Shown one piece after another: positions 8,360 to 16,999 of a stretch of 64,000 nt of DNA. The stretch lies in contig NZ_CP035282.1 of the NCBI RefSeq assembly GCF_004103715.1, positions 1,974,673 through 2,038,672 of the forward strand, read 5' to 3'. The notes under the pieces were generated by a model. It was not told the DNA's origin and made no database searches. It was given only the letters and a program-made list of their open reading frames with translations. Both the position numbers and the translations under genes were made by a program. Numbering within the stretch: the first letter of the stretch is position 1; the number at the start of each line of letters is the position of its first letter. The stretch comes from Acidilutibacter cellobiosedens (GTDB lineage: Bacteria > Bacillota > Clostridia > Tissierellales > Acidilutibacteraceae).

Positions 8360-9346
8360 ATGGACAATATTTTTAAAAATGAACTTACAGTGACATCATC
8401 TCCACACATATTGTCCAAAAATACGGTTCAAAAGACAATGTTGGATGTAATAATAGCACTGTTCCCAGCAGCAATAGGAAGTATATATTATTTTGGATTA
8501 GGAGCCCTCAAAATAATAACCGTATCAGTAATTTCGTCGGTATTCTTTGAAGCATTCTATCAAAAGATAGCTAAAAAACCAATTACCATAAATGATTGCA
8601 GTGCAATTGTTACAGGATTGCTTATTGCATTTAATTTGCCTTCAACGGCACCATGGTGGATACCTTTTATAGGTTCCGGATTTGCAATTATAATAGTAAA
8701 ACAATTCTTTGGCGGTTTGGGTTCAAACTTTATGAATCCTGCATTGGCGGCAAGAGCAATGCTCTTAACATCTTGGCCTACTATTATGACTAACTTTGTA
8801 TCGCCCGGTTCTGCAGATGGAATTGCTTCGGCAACTCCATTGGCGATAATGAAATACGGAGCAGCTGATGTAACAGCGTCGGCTACAGTGAAGGAAGCAG
8901 GAAATGCCCTTCCCAAATTGATGGATATGTTTCTCGGGAATACCGGAGGCTGCTTAGGAGAAACATCGGCTATTTTACTTCTTATAGGAGCTATATATTT
9001 ATTGATAAAAAAAGTAATCGATTGGAGGATACCAGCATCATATATATTAAGCACTGCTGTATTCCTTCTGTTATTTGGAGTAGAAAGTCAAATGATACCA
9101 TATCATATTCTCGGGGGCGGACTAATTTTAGGAGCTTTTTATATGGCAACGGATTATGTTTCATCGCCTGTTACTCCTATAGGACGTATTGTATTCGGAA
9201 TAGGAGCAGGATTTCTAACAGCTTTAATCAGAACTAAAGGCGGATATCCCGAGGGTGTGTCTTATTCCATATTACTTATGAATATAGCTACCCCATTGAT
9301 TGAAAAATTTACAAATCCTAAAGTTTTTGGGAGGGTTAACGGATGA
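8360..9346 (+). CDS. rnfD: Rnf complex subunit D
   Basis: A 328-aa integral membrane protein with about nine hydrophobic segments. It carries the covalent-FMN signature DGIASATPLA with Thr159 as the likely flavin attachment site, modified by ApbE. GGGLGSNFMNPALAARA near residue 120 is a family hallmark. It forms part of the ion-translocating core together with RnfA, E and G. Its 3' end overlaps rnfG by 4 nt (ATGA), which implies translational coupling. Confidence 0.95.
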   Translation: MDNIFKNELTVTSSPHILSKNTVQKTMLDVIIALFPAAIGSIYYFGLGALKIITVSVISSVFFEAFYQKIAKKPITINDCSAIVTGLLIAFNLPSTAPWWIPFIGSGFAIIIVKQFFGGLGSNFMNPALAARAMLLTSWPTIMTNFVSPGSADGIASATPLAIMKYGAADVTASATVKEAGNALPKLMDMFLGNTGGCLGETSAILLLIGAIYLLIKKVIDWRIPASYILSTAVFLLLFGVESQMIPYHILGGGLILGAFYMATDYVSSPVTPIGRIVFGIGAGFLTALIRTKGGYPEGVSYSILLMNIATPLIEKFTNPKVFGRVNG

Positions 9347-9924
9347 AAGAAACGTTGAAACTTGGAATATCGCTTTTTTTGATAACAGCAATAAGTGCTA
9401 TAGTCCTTGCAATAAGTAATAATATTACATCGGCAAAAATAGCGGAAGCCGACAAATTGGCTAACGATACGGCAAGGCAAGAAGCTCTTCCTCAGGGAGA
9501 AACCTTTAAATCCATAGAGAATAATAAATTAAAGGAAATAACAGAAAAAAATCCTGAAATATTAGAAATATTTGAAGGAAGAAAAGAAGACGGAAGTTTG
9601 GCAGGATACACCTTTAAAGTTTCAGTTTCAGGATACGGCGGAAAAATAGAGATGATAACAGGTATATCCTCTGAGGGAAAAATAACCGGAATAAAAATAT
9701 TAAATCATGAAGAGACTCCGGGTCTTGGAGCCAATTCGACCAAACCCGAATTTCAAAACAGATTTAAAGATAAACCTACAGATAAAGAGTTAGTCGTAGT
9801 AAAAACTCAGCCCACATCTGACAATGAAGTGCAGGGAATAACAAGCGCTACCGTTACTTCAAAGGCAGTAGTGAAAGGTGCAAATACAGCAATAGATACA
9901 TTCAATTCAAAATTTGCAGAATGA
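9343..9924 (+). CDS. rnfG: Rnf complex subunit G, covalent FMN carrier
   Basis: A 193-aa protein with one N-terminal membrane anchor (residues 7-26) and an extracytoplasmic FMN-binding domain. GHEETP-like LNHEETPGLGA (about 120-130) and the flavinylation site QGITSATVTSKAV (about 164-176) are both present. It relays electrons between RnfD and the rest of the complex. It overlaps rnfD and precedes rnfE closely. Its maturation should depend on the apbE gene found 3.6 kb upstream on the other strand. Confidence 0.95.
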   Translation: MKETLKLGISLFLITAISAIVLAISNNITSAKIAEADKLANDTARQEALPQGETFKSIENNKLKEITEKNPEILEIFEGRKEDGSLAGYTFKVSVSGYGGKIEMITGISSEGKITGIKILNHEETPGLGANSTKPEFQNRFKDKPTDKELVVVKTQPTSDNEVQGITSATVTSKAVVKGANTAIDTFNSKFAE

Positions 9925-9945
9925 TTCTTTAAGGAGGTGTACAGT

Positions 9946-10581
9946 TTGAGATTATCAAATATATTTTACAATGGAGTAATAAAGGAAAATCCGATATTCG
10001 TGCAACTTATCGGAATGTGTGCTACCTTGGCTATAACTACAAGTGCATTGAACGGATTGTCAATGGGATTGTCCGTTACAGGGGTATTGGTTTGTTCCAA
10101 CTTTGTAATATCTTTGTTGAGAAATGTAATCCCCGATAAAGTTCGTATTCCCGCCTTCGTCGTAGTAATAGCAACTTTTGTAACTATGGTCGATATGTTT
10201 CTTAAAGCCTTTGCTCCGGCAATATACAGTGCATTGGGACTTTTCATCCCATTAATAGTAGTAAACTGTATAATATTTGCAAGGGCAGAGACTTTTGCCT
10301 CGAAAAACGGAGTAATAGAATCAATCGTTGACGGTCTCGGAATGGGAATAGGATATACAATAGCATTAGTAATATTGGGAAGTATAAGAGAAATATTGGG
10401 AGCCGGAAGTATATTCGGGATACCATTGTTCGGAGAAGGGTTTCAGCCTGCATTGATATTGATAATGCCGCCGGGAGCATTTATATTGTTGGGAACACTA
10501 ATAGGAATTTTTAATTTGATAAGAAAGAAAAACGAAAATAAAAAAGACGTTAAACATAAAGAAGAATCCTACAATATTTAA
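9946..10581 (+). CDS. rnfE: Rnf complex subunit E
   Basis: A 211-aa membrane protein with six predicted helices and the RnfE/NqrD pattern (IFYNGVIKENPIFVQLIGMC at the start; GLGMGIGYTIALVILGSIRE near residue 130). Together with RnfA it forms the antiparallel core pair that holds a buried Fe-S centre. I choose TTG 9946, 8 nt after AAGGAGG. The in-frame GTG at 9937 overlaps the ribosome site and cannot use it. The lysine-rich tail is cytoplasmic. Confidence 0.93.
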   Translation: MRLSNIFYNGVIKENPIFVQLIGMCATLAITTSALNGLSMGLSVTGVLVCSNFVISLLRNVIPDKVRIPAFVVVIATFVTMVDMFLKAFAPAIYSALGLFIPLIVVNCIIFARAETFASKNGVIESIVDGLGMGIGYTIALVILGSIREILGAGSIFGIPLFGEGFQPALILIMPPGAFILLGTLIGIFNLIRKKNENKKDVKHKEESYNI

Positions 10582-10605
10582 TATCATATACAGGAGGGAA
10601 ATTCT

Positions 10606-11178
10606 ATGAATTTGTTTACAATATTGATAAGTACTATATTCGTCAACAACTATGTTCTAGCCCGTTTTTTAGGAATATGTCCCTTTTTAGGTGTATCAAA
10701 TAAAACGGAAACGGCAGCGGGAATGGGAGTTGCGGTTACATTTGTAGTAACATTATCATCTATAATAACTTATTTCATACAAAAATTAATCTTAGATCCG
10801 TTGAAATTGGAATATTTACAGACAATAGTTTTTATACTTGTAATAGCTACATTAGTTCAATTTGTTGAAATGGTAATGAAAAAAACAAGTCCTACATTAT
10901 ACAAGGCCTTAGGTGTTTATCTTCCCTTGATAACAACTAATTGCATAGTTTTAGGAGTTGCAATATTAAATATTAAGGAAGGCTATAATTTAGTACAGAC
11001 AATAGTTAATTCAATAGGCGCATCAGTAGGATTTGCTTTTGCCTTGATACTTATGGCATCTGTAAGAGAGAAGCTGGAACTTTCTGAAATCCCGGAAAGC
11101 CTTAAAGGTTTCCCCATAGCCCTTATTACCGCAGGACTTATGTCAATAGCATTTTTAGGATTTAAAGGATTAGTATAG
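10606..11178 (+). CDS. rnfA: Rnf complex subunit A
   Basis: A 190-aa six-helix membrane protein. It has the conserved start FVNNYVLARFLGICPFLGVS, whose cysteine helps bind the membrane-embedded cluster shared with RnfE. TNCIVLGVAI near residue 107 is the matching second cysteine motif. It is preceded by AGGAGGGA at good spacing. It is homologous to NqrE. The place between rnfE and rnfB is the usual clostridial order. Confidence 0.95.
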   Translation: MNLFTILISTIFVNNYVLARFLGICPFLGVSNKTETAAGMGVAVTFVVTLSSIITYFIQKLILDPLKLEYLQTIVFILVIATLVQFVEMVMKKTSPTLYKALGVYLPLITTNCIVLGVAILNIKEGYNLVQTIVNSIGASVGFAFALILMASVREKLELSEIPESLKGFPIALITAGLMSIAFLGFKGLV

Positions 11179-11191
11179 GAGGTTATTTTAA

Positions 11192-11467
11192 ATGAGTACA
11201 ATATTATTGCCGGTAGCAGTATTGGGAAGTTTGGGCCTTATATTTGGCATCGGGTTGTCCTTGGCATCAAAGGCCTTCGAAGTAAAAATAGATCCGAGAA
11301 TAGAAGCTATAAAGAAATGTTTACCGGGAGTCAATTGCGGAGCATGCGGATATCCCGGCTGTGAAGGATTGGCATCTGCTATCGTGGAAGAAAAAGCATC
11401 TATAGACGGATGCAAAGTGGGCGGAAAGCCCGTAGCCGAAAAAATTAAAAATATAATGGAAGGTTAA
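11192..11467 (+). CDS. rnfB: Short RnfB-like subunit (N-terminal part only)
   Basis: A 91-aa protein: one N-terminal membrane helix (residues 3-25), then KCLPGVNCGACGYPGCEGL and a fourth cysteine in DGCKVGG. This is the first [4Fe-4S] module of RnfB. Normal RnfB proteins are roughly 190-330 aa and continue with ferredoxin-like CxxCxxC domains that take electrons from ferredoxin. Here the frame ends cleanly and a strong terminator follows at 11479, so nothing further is encoded in place. Either a short natural variant works with another ferredoxin protein, or the gene has lost its 3' part. Confidence 0.85.
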   Translation: MSTILLPVAVLGSLGLIFGIGLSLASKAFEVKIDPRIEAIKKCLPGVNCGACGYPGCEGLASAIVEEKASIDGCKVGGKPVAEKIKNIMEG

Positions 11468-11478
11468 CTATATAACTG

Positions 11479-11517
11479 TATAAAAGGAAGGAATAAATTT
11501 TATTCCTTCCTTTTATA
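11479..11517. terminator. Bidirectional terminator after rnf
   Basis: A perfect 17-bp stem (11479-11495 with 11501-11517; core AAAAGGAAGGAATA) around AATTT, with T runs on both strands. It serves rnfB on the plus strand and the DUF6483-like gene on the minus strand. Confidence 0.88.
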
Positions 11518-11523
11518 TGAACG

Positions 11524-11907
11524 TTAATAATTCTCAAAGAGTGTCAGCAGTCCGGAATCTCCAAACTTCTCTACCAACGTCTTCAGCCCCAATTCAATTT
11601 CATCTCTGCTATAATTATGAGATGCCAGGTATTCATCAGTTAAGTTATTTAACTTTGAATAAAAATCTAAACCTAATTCCAAATATTTTTTATTTTGTGG
11701 ATCAAGTTTTTCATATAATAAATCCTCGGCTTCATTAATATCTCCCTGGTTTATCATATCTACCAACTGTTGATATAGATAATCCGTTTCTGTATATTCC
11801 CTCTCATCCGGCAACTGATAAGTAACCGAATCGCTGCCGAAAAAGAATTTTGCAATGGTTTTTATTAAATCTTTGATCATGCGTATAAGATAATCTTCCT
11901 TAATCAT
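11524..11907 (-). CDS. DUF6483-like protein of unknown function
   Basis: A 127-aa acidic, helical, soluble protein (MIKEDYLIRMIKDLIKTIAK at the start). The sequence resembles small clostridial proteins I know as DUF6483. The helical layout, with repeated Asp/Glu-rich turns (NQGDINEAEDLLYEKLDPQN), is reminiscent of TPR-like hairpins. No catalytic motif is visible. It converges on rnfB and shares the terminator with it. No function can be given. Confidence 0.65.
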   Translation of the reverse strand: MIKEDYLIRMIKDLIKTIAKFFFGSDSVTYQLPDEREYTETDYLYQQLVDMINQGDINEAEDLLYEKLDPQNKKYLELGLDFYSKLNNLTDEYLASHNYSRDEIELGLKTLVEKFGDSGLLTLFENY

Positions 11908-12007
11908 ATATTAAAGCACCGCCTTATTTATCTTTACATATATTTTATTAAAAAATGGTTCTCATGATATTGACTTTATTTTACTATAACCATATATAAT
12001 TGTCTAT

Positions 12008-12055
12008 AATAAAATCAGTGATTGATGGGTTTATCCATCAATCACTGATTTTATT
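12008..12055. terminator. Perfect 21-bp stem-loop
   Basis: Positions 12008-12028 and 12035-12055 are exact inverted complements (core ATCAGTGATTGATGG) around GTTTAT. It lies 10 nt beyond the stop of the beta-lactamase-like gene. On the minus strand the stem ends ATTTTATT, so it probably terminates that operon. Confidence 0.75.
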
Positions 12056-12064
12056 GCTAAACAT

Positions 12065-12832
12065 CTAAAATTCATCGTATACCATTTTAGATACTTTCCC
12101 TATTATCTCTCGCCCATCTTTATTAGTCTCGGTTTCATTGGTAAGGACACATATTATATATTCCCTATGAGGAAGGTATACTATTCCCACATCATGTTCA
12201 AGACAGTCTAAATCCCCTGTCTTATGGGCTATTATAACATCTTCCGGCAAATACAAATCCAGTCTTCCCCTTACCTGCTGCCTTTTTAGAATATCCAGCA
12301 TCATACGGCTGCATTCTTCATTTATGTTCTTACCTCTGTATATAAGCTCTAAAATTAAACACAAATCATTAGCCGTTGTAAGGTTCTCCCTGCCTTCCTT
12401 TGCAGCCTGAGAATCCATCATTTTTCTCTGAAGTCTTGTATTTTTGAGTCCCATATCTTTTATTCTCTTATTTATATTATCCATGCCTAACAAATCAATT
12501 AATATGTTAGTAGCCATATTATCACTTATTATAATCATCAATGTCATTATTTCTTTTAATGTAAATTTATGACCTAATTCTAACTCTTTAAGGATACCGT
12601 CTCCGCCGGTTTTCATGTTCTCAGTCAATTTGATCTTATCATTTAAATTTAATGACCTCATATTGACTCTATTAAAAAGTTCCGACATTATTGAAAGTTT
12701 AATCGTGCTTGCAGAAGGGAATACAAGATTTTCATTTATTTTTATTTCCTTCCCTGTTTTTAAATCCTTTATTGCAACAGCTACATTTCCTTTTTGATTT
12801 TTAATAAATTCTCTTATCTTGTTTTCCAGCAT
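12065..12832 (-). CDS. Class A beta-lactamase-like serine hydrolase without signal peptide
   Basis: A 255-aa protein with the serine penicillin-recognising fold motifs: S42-T-I-K45 (SxxK), S103-D-N105 (SDN) and K204-T-G206. The usual omega-loop glutamate region is not evident. The corresponding stretch reads AAKEGRENLTTAND. There is no signal peptide or membrane anchor, so it appears cytoplasmic. It is more likely a serine peptidase/esterase of the beta-lactamase-related family than a resistance enzyme. AAAGGAGTG 7 nt before the ATG fixes the start. It follows a transporter gene by 14 nt in one operon. Confidence 0.82.
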   Translation of the reverse strand: MLENKIREFIKNQKGNVAVAIKDLKTGKEIKINENLVFPSASTIKLSIMSELFNRVNMRSLNLNDKIKLTENMKTGGDGILKELELGHKFTLKEIMTLMIIISDNMATNILIDLLGMDNINKRIKDMGLKNTRLQRKMMDSQAAKEGRENLTTANDLCLILELIYRGKNINEECSRMMLDILKRQQVRGRLDLYLPEDVIIAHKTGDLDCLEHDVGIVYLPHREYIICVLTNETETNKDGREIIGKVSKMVYDEF

Positions 12833-12846
12833 CTAAATTCACTCCT

Positions 12847-14142
12847 TTAATCGAAAATAGCTCTGACTGCAGCAAGTATTACAGAACATACAGTCACGGT
12901 TATCCCATATTTAACTAAATTTTTCATATCCTTTGATCTTGCAAGCCCCATTTGTCCAATCATATCCGCTTCAGGGTATGCAAATGACGTAATTTGTCCG
13001 GAAACAAGTAGTATCAATGCCCACAAAGAAGGAGACACTCCTAAATCCTTAACAATAATTTTAAACATATTATTCATTACTATATTATCTGCAGTCGCAG
13101 CACCGCCAACTCCAAAAATACCTGTCAAAGCAGTTACTATGGAGAATATCACTTTGTTTTGTGATTTAAGAAGAGGTTTTAATAATGAGACAAGAGCTTT
13201 AAATGACCCTGCTTTGTCAATAAATTCAATAAACGGATTAAACAATATAAACATGATAAACAACCACATCATACGGGAAGCACCTTTGATAAAAGTATCA
13301 ATTAAATCATTGGGCTTTAATTTCCCCACCAATCCCGTTATTACAGACGCTAAGACAATAACCAATATTGCATATGAAGCTCCGCTTTGAAGAGTTATAC
13401 CATACACTATTAATGCAGTCATAGATAAAATAAAGGCCAAAGTTGCTCTTTTGGTTTCTTGCTTAGCTTCATAATCTTCTTCTACTTTTTCCACATTTTC
13501 ATAGGCATAAATTCCTTTAGTTTTTTTCTGAATTCTGTTTGCAAATATATATGTTATTACCAATACAAGAATAGCCAACGGAATTCCCGCTCCCAATATA
13601 TACTGGCCATAGCTTAAACCCGTAAGCCCCATAATTGTTACTACCTGCGGAGTATAAGGTCCTACAAACATTCCCGTAAGGCCTGCCCCTAAAAAAATCG
13701 TTGCAACAGTCGATGGAGTTATACCAATTACTGCAACCAAAGGGATTATGATAGGAGCTATAATTGCATTTGCTCCTGCCAATGTACCAAGAAGTGATAC
13801 AAGAACCATTGAGCTTATCATTGTAGCTAATATTGCTTTTTTCTCATTGTTAACTCCTATTTTTTTCATCAGAGATTTAACTAAATATTCAGCTACACCT
13901 GTTTTTTGCAGAATTGCTCCAAGCCCTGAACCTAACATAATTATAAATCCTATCATACCTAAAAATGATCCCAGCGACTCGGCCAATACTCCCCCAAAAG
14001 ATGAAAATGGCTGCTTTGTAAGAATAGCAGTTAATATAACACTTATTGCTACATTTAATACAGGATTAATATCCTTAAATGATAAAATGATATAAATAAC
14101 TAATGGTACTAAGCCAAAGATAGGTGATAAATTAAATATCAT
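12847..14142 (-). CDS. Ion-transporter superfamily membrane protein (Na+/H+ antiporter or GntP-like)
   Basis: A 431-aa protein with about 11-12 hydrophobic segments. Features of the ion-transporter superfamily are the re-entrant glycine-rich patches MLGSGLGAILQKTG (about 69-82) and GIFGVGGAATADN (about 345-357), plus GAGLTGMFVGPYTPQV. I place it with Na+/H+ antiporter (NhaC-like) or organic-anion carriers. The substrate is uncertain. It starts the operon with the beta-lactamase-like gene. GGGAGGG lies before the ATG. A terminator-like hairpin lies in its leader (14172-14214), which suggests attenuation. Confidence 0.72.
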   Translation of the reverse strand: MIFNLSPIFGLVPLVIYIILSFKDINPVLNVAISVILTAILTKQPFSSFGGVLAESLGSFLGMIGFIIMLGSGLGAILQKTGVAEYLVKSLMKKIGVNNEKKAILATMISSMVLVSLLGTLAGANAIIAPIIIPLVAVIGITPSTVATIFLGAGLTGMFVGPYTPQVVTIMGLTGLSYGQYILGAGIPLAILVLVITYIFANRIQKKTKGIYAYENVEKVEEDYEAKQETKRATLAFILSMTALIVYGITLQSGASYAILVIVLASVITGLVGKLKPNDLIDTFIKGASRMMWLFIMFILFNPFIEFIDKAGSFKALVSLLKPLLKSQNKVIFSIVTALTGIFGVGGAATADNIVMNNMFKIIVKDLGVSPSLWALILLVSGQITSFAYPEADMIGQMGLARSKDMKNLVKYGITVTVCSVILAAVRAIFD

Positions 14143-14171
14143 ACTGTAACCCTCCCTTAAAATTTTTTAAT

Positions 14172-14250
14172 AAAAAACCAGCGAAAAACAGGCTTACCTG
14201 TATTCGCTGGTTTTCATTTACTCCGATATGGTCTTTTTATTTACCATATC
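14172..14250 (-). promoter_or_regulatory. Leader with tandem hairpins, one terminator-like
   Basis: On the minus strand, upstream of the transporter ATG, GATATGGT / ACCATATC (plus coordinates 14243-14250 and 14225-14232) is followed by a strong stem AAAACCAGCGAA / TTCGCTGGTTTT (14174-14214) ending in six T. An intrinsic terminator ahead of a gene implies attenuation by a riboswitch or antiterminator. I could not match a known riboswitch class. It could instead be a terminator of a lost upstream gene. Confidence 0.5.
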
Positions 14251-14511
14251 ACATAAACAAAGCAGCACCATTTATTCATCACTTTAATATAATGAAAACA
14301 TTTTCAACTCTATTTTACAACAATTTTGAATTTTTTTCAATATTATTTTTTTACAAAGAATAATGCATACTTTTTAACATTAATATTTATAAATATAAAA
14401 TTATATTATAAATATTAATTCTTTGACCGATTTTTATAAAACAAAAGTTAATAATTTTATTCTGTCAAAGCAATTTCAAAGATTTATGGGAATACTGACA
14501 ACGTAGGGTTA

Positions 14512-14540
14512 TTGCGAATATAAAAAAGATATATTATACT
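14512..14540 (+). promoter_or_regulatory. Promoter of the C69 dipeptidase gene
   Basis: TTGCGA (14512-14517) and TATACT (14535-14540) are spaced 17 nt apart, 40 nt before the start codon. Confidence 0.6.
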
Positions 14541-14580
14541 ATCTCTGGTATCTAAAAATATTAGAAGGGTGTGTTAGAAT

Positions 14581-16080
14581 ATGAAAAAAAGAATAGCAGC
14601 AGTTATTATGGTAAGTATCATGATTTTGAGTTCCGCCACACAAGTCCTGGCTTGTACAGGAACAATTATCGGAAAAGATGTTTCTGCCGACGGAAGCACG
14701 CTTATAGGAAGAACTGAAGATATAGACAGCGCTCATACAAAACAGTTCGTTGTACATCCGAGGACTGAATATAAGTCAACAGACATATTTGAGGACCCTG
14801 CAACCGGCTTTAAATATCCTCAGCCTAAAGTATCTTATAAATATACAGCAGTACCAGATTCTGAAATAGAAGAGGACGGTATTTATGCAGAAGTGGGATC
14901 CAATGAATATGGAGTATGCATCGATGCAACCGTTTCCGCAAGTCCCAATGATACTGTCTTAAAATATGATCCATTAGTTGAAAACGGATTAAGAGAAGCT
15001 AATATTCCGACAATAGTACTGCCAAGAGTGAAAACAGCTAAAGAGGGAATAAAACTTGTAGCTTCAATAGTTGAAAAACAGGGCTCTGCAGAAGGAAATA
15101 TACTTGTGATAGCTGATAAAAATGAAGTTTGGTATATGGAAATTCTCTCAGGCCACAGATATGCGGCAATAAAGTTTCCTGAAAACGTTGCTGCAGTATT
15201 TCCCAATTGTTATATGTTAGGATATGTTAATTTGCAGGATAGTAAAAATGTAATTGCTTCAAAAGATCTTTTAACATTTGCAAAAAACCACGGATTTTAT
15301 AAAGAATATAAAGGTAAATTTCATACTGCTCTATCCTACGGAGAACCTTTAGAGCAAGGAAACAGAGACAGACTCTGGGGAGCACAAAATTTGTTGGCTC
15401 CAAGCAAAAATATTTCTTATGATTCACAAGTATTTGATTTATTTATAACTCCGGATAAAAAAGTATCTTTAAAAGATCTAATGGAACTTCAAAGATACAG
15501 ATATGAAGGAACTAAGATAGATGCAAATCTTCCCGAAAACAAAACAGTACGTCCTATAGGAACTGAAAGACAAGCAGAATGTCACATAATTCAACTAAAA
15601 GATAAATATCCTACAGAACTTGGAGGAATCATGTGGCTGGCAATGGGGAATGCCGAACATTCCGTGTATCTTCCTACTTACGGAAATATAAACGATACTC
15701 ATAAAGCTTATAAAGTAAAAACAGCTAATTACAGTCCTGACTCAGCTTATTGGATATTCAGAAGTCTAAGTACATTATCAGAACTTGATAGGGATAAATA
15801 CGGAAAATCCGTAAGAGAATACTGGAGTGATTATGAAGATAATCTTATTGCCGAGCAAGAAAAAACAGACAAAAAAGTGCTGGAAATCTATAACAAGGAC
15901 AAAGCCAAGGCTGCCGAATATACTACACAATTAGGTATAGACATTGCTGAAGATGCAATGTCAAAGGCTAAGACAATATATGAAGAACTTTTTACTTACG
16001 TATCAAGAGAAGCAGGCAGACCTAATAAGACACCTTTCGTGCCTTCCATTTCAACTGTAGAACAAGACGTAGCAAAATAA
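14581..16080 (+). CDS. Secreted C69 family dipeptidase
   Basis: A 499-aa protein with a signal peptide (residues 1-24) cut just before Cys25 (VLA-CTGTIIGKD). In family C69 the N-terminal cysteine freed by processing is the nucleophile, as in PepD/dipeptidase A. GRTEDID, DGIYAEVGSNEYGVCIDATVS and MWLAMGNAEHS are further family stretches. It hydrolyses dipeptides, here outside the membrane or anchored near it. It is a single gene with its own promoter and a terminator just downstream. GGTGTG before the ATG is a weak ribosome site. Confidence 0.9.
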   Translation: MKKRIAAVIMVSIMILSSATQVLACTGTIIGKDVSADGSTLIGRTEDIDSAHTKQFVVHPRTEYKSTDIFEDPATGFKYPQPKVSYKYTAVPDSEIEEDGIYAEVGSNEYGVCIDATVSASPNDTVLKYDPLVENGLREANIPTIVLPRVKTAKEGIKLVASIVEKQGSAEGNILVIADKNEVWYMEILSGHRYAAIKFPENVAAVFPNCYMLGYVNLQDSKNVIASKDLLTFAKNHGFYKEYKGKFHTALSYGEPLEQGNRDRLWGAQNLLAPSKNISYDSQVFDLFITPDKKVSLKDLMELQRYRYEGTKIDANLPENKTVRPIGTERQAECHIIQLKDKYPTELGGIMWLAMGNAEHSVYLPTYGNINDTHKAYKVKTANYSPDSAYWIFRSLSTLSELDRDKYGKSVREYWSDYEDNLIAEQEKTDKKVLEIYNKDKAKAAEYTTQLGIDIAEDAMSKAKTIYEELFTYVSREAGRPNKTPFVPSISTVEQDVAK

Positions 16081-16090
16081 AAGTCTAACC

Positions 16091-16123
16091 AATAATGGCA
16101 CTGCTCTTTGCAGTGCCATTATT
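16091..16123. terminator. Bidirectional terminator between dipeptidase and aldolase genes
   Basis: AATAATGGCACTGC (16091-16104) pairs perfectly with GCAGTGCCATTATT (16110-16123) around TCTTT. It lies between two convergent genes. Confidence 0.8.
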
Positions 16124-16132
16124 ATAAAATCT

Positions 16133-16999
16133 TTAAGCTCTGTTTACAGAACCAAATAGTACCATCTTTTCCTTTACTTTTGCCTTAATAGCCTCAAAGC
16201 CAGGTCCTAATAATTTACGGGGATCATAGCCCTTCCCTACTAAATCCTTACCATCTTCGATATATTTACGAGTAGCCTCTGCAAAAACTAATTGACATTC
16301 GGTATTTACATTAATTTTAGCAACTCCCAAAGAAATAGCCTTTTTTACCATATCATCCGGAATTCCTGTCCCTCCGTGTAATACTAAGGGAACATCTACG
16401 GTTATCTTTCTTATTTTAGCTAAAACATCAAAATTAAGTCCTTTCCAATTTGCAGGATATTTACCGTGAATATTTCCGATACCGGCAGCCAGCATTGTAA
16501 CGCCTAAATCGGCTATTCTTTTACACTCAGCAGGATCAGCCAATTCTCCTTCACCAATTTTTCCGTCTTCTTCTCCTCCTATGGCACCGACTTCGGCCTC
16601 CAAGGAAATCCCTTTTTCCCTTGTGATCTTTATAAGTTCCTTTGTCTTCTCAATATTTTCTTCTATAGGATAGTGAGATCCGTCAAACATAACTGATGAA
16701 AAACCAGCTTCAATAGTTTTAAGGGCTCCTTCATAACTGCCATGATCCAAATGCAGAGCCACGGGTACCGTAATATTTAACTCTTCAAGTAATCCATTAA
16801 CCATTCCGACTACGGTCTTATATCCTCCCATGTATTTCCCTGCACCTTCAGAAACTCCCAAAATTACAGGCGAATTGTTTTCTTGAGCCGTTAATAAGAT
16901 CGCTTTGGTCCATTCCAAATTATTAATGTTAAAATGTCCCACGGCATATTTCTCTTTCATGGCCTTATTCAGCATTTCCTTAGCATTAACCAATACCAT
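16133..16999 (-). CDS. fba: Class II fructose-1,6-bisphosphate aldolase
   Basis: A 288-aa zinc aldolase. HLDHGSYEGAL (about residues 80-90) holds a zinc ligand and the catalytic region, FSSVMFDGSHYP follows, and GGTGIPDDMVKKAISLGVAKINVNTE (about 205-230) binds substrate phosphate. It cleaves fructose bisphosphate or a related ketose bisphosphate into two trioses. ATG 16999 follows GAGAGGTGG at good spacing. An upstream GTG at 17011 overlaps that site. A tagatose-bisphosphate role is possible given the sugar-alcohol PTS genes nearby, but it has its own transcription unit. Confidence 0.92.
   Translation of the reverse strand: MVLVNAKEMLNKAMKEKYAVGHFNINNLEWTKAILLTAQENNSPVILGVSEGAGKYMGGYKTVVGMVNGLLEELNITVPVALHLDHGSYEGALKTIEAGFSSVMFDGSHYPIEENIEKTKELIKITREKGISLEAEVGAIGGEEDGKIGEGELADPAECKRIADLGVTMLAAGIGNIHGKYPANWKGLNFDVLAKIRKITVDVPLVLHGGTGIPDDMVKKAISLGVAKINVNTECQLVFAEATRKYIEDGKDLVGKGYDPRKLLGPGFEAIKAKVKEKMVLFGSVNRA

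Noticed and set aside
12008-12055. The perfect 21-bp palindrome as a mobile-element end or phase-variable switch
   Set aside because: It lies just after a stop codon with T-rich flanks and has no second copy nearby. A terminator is simpler.
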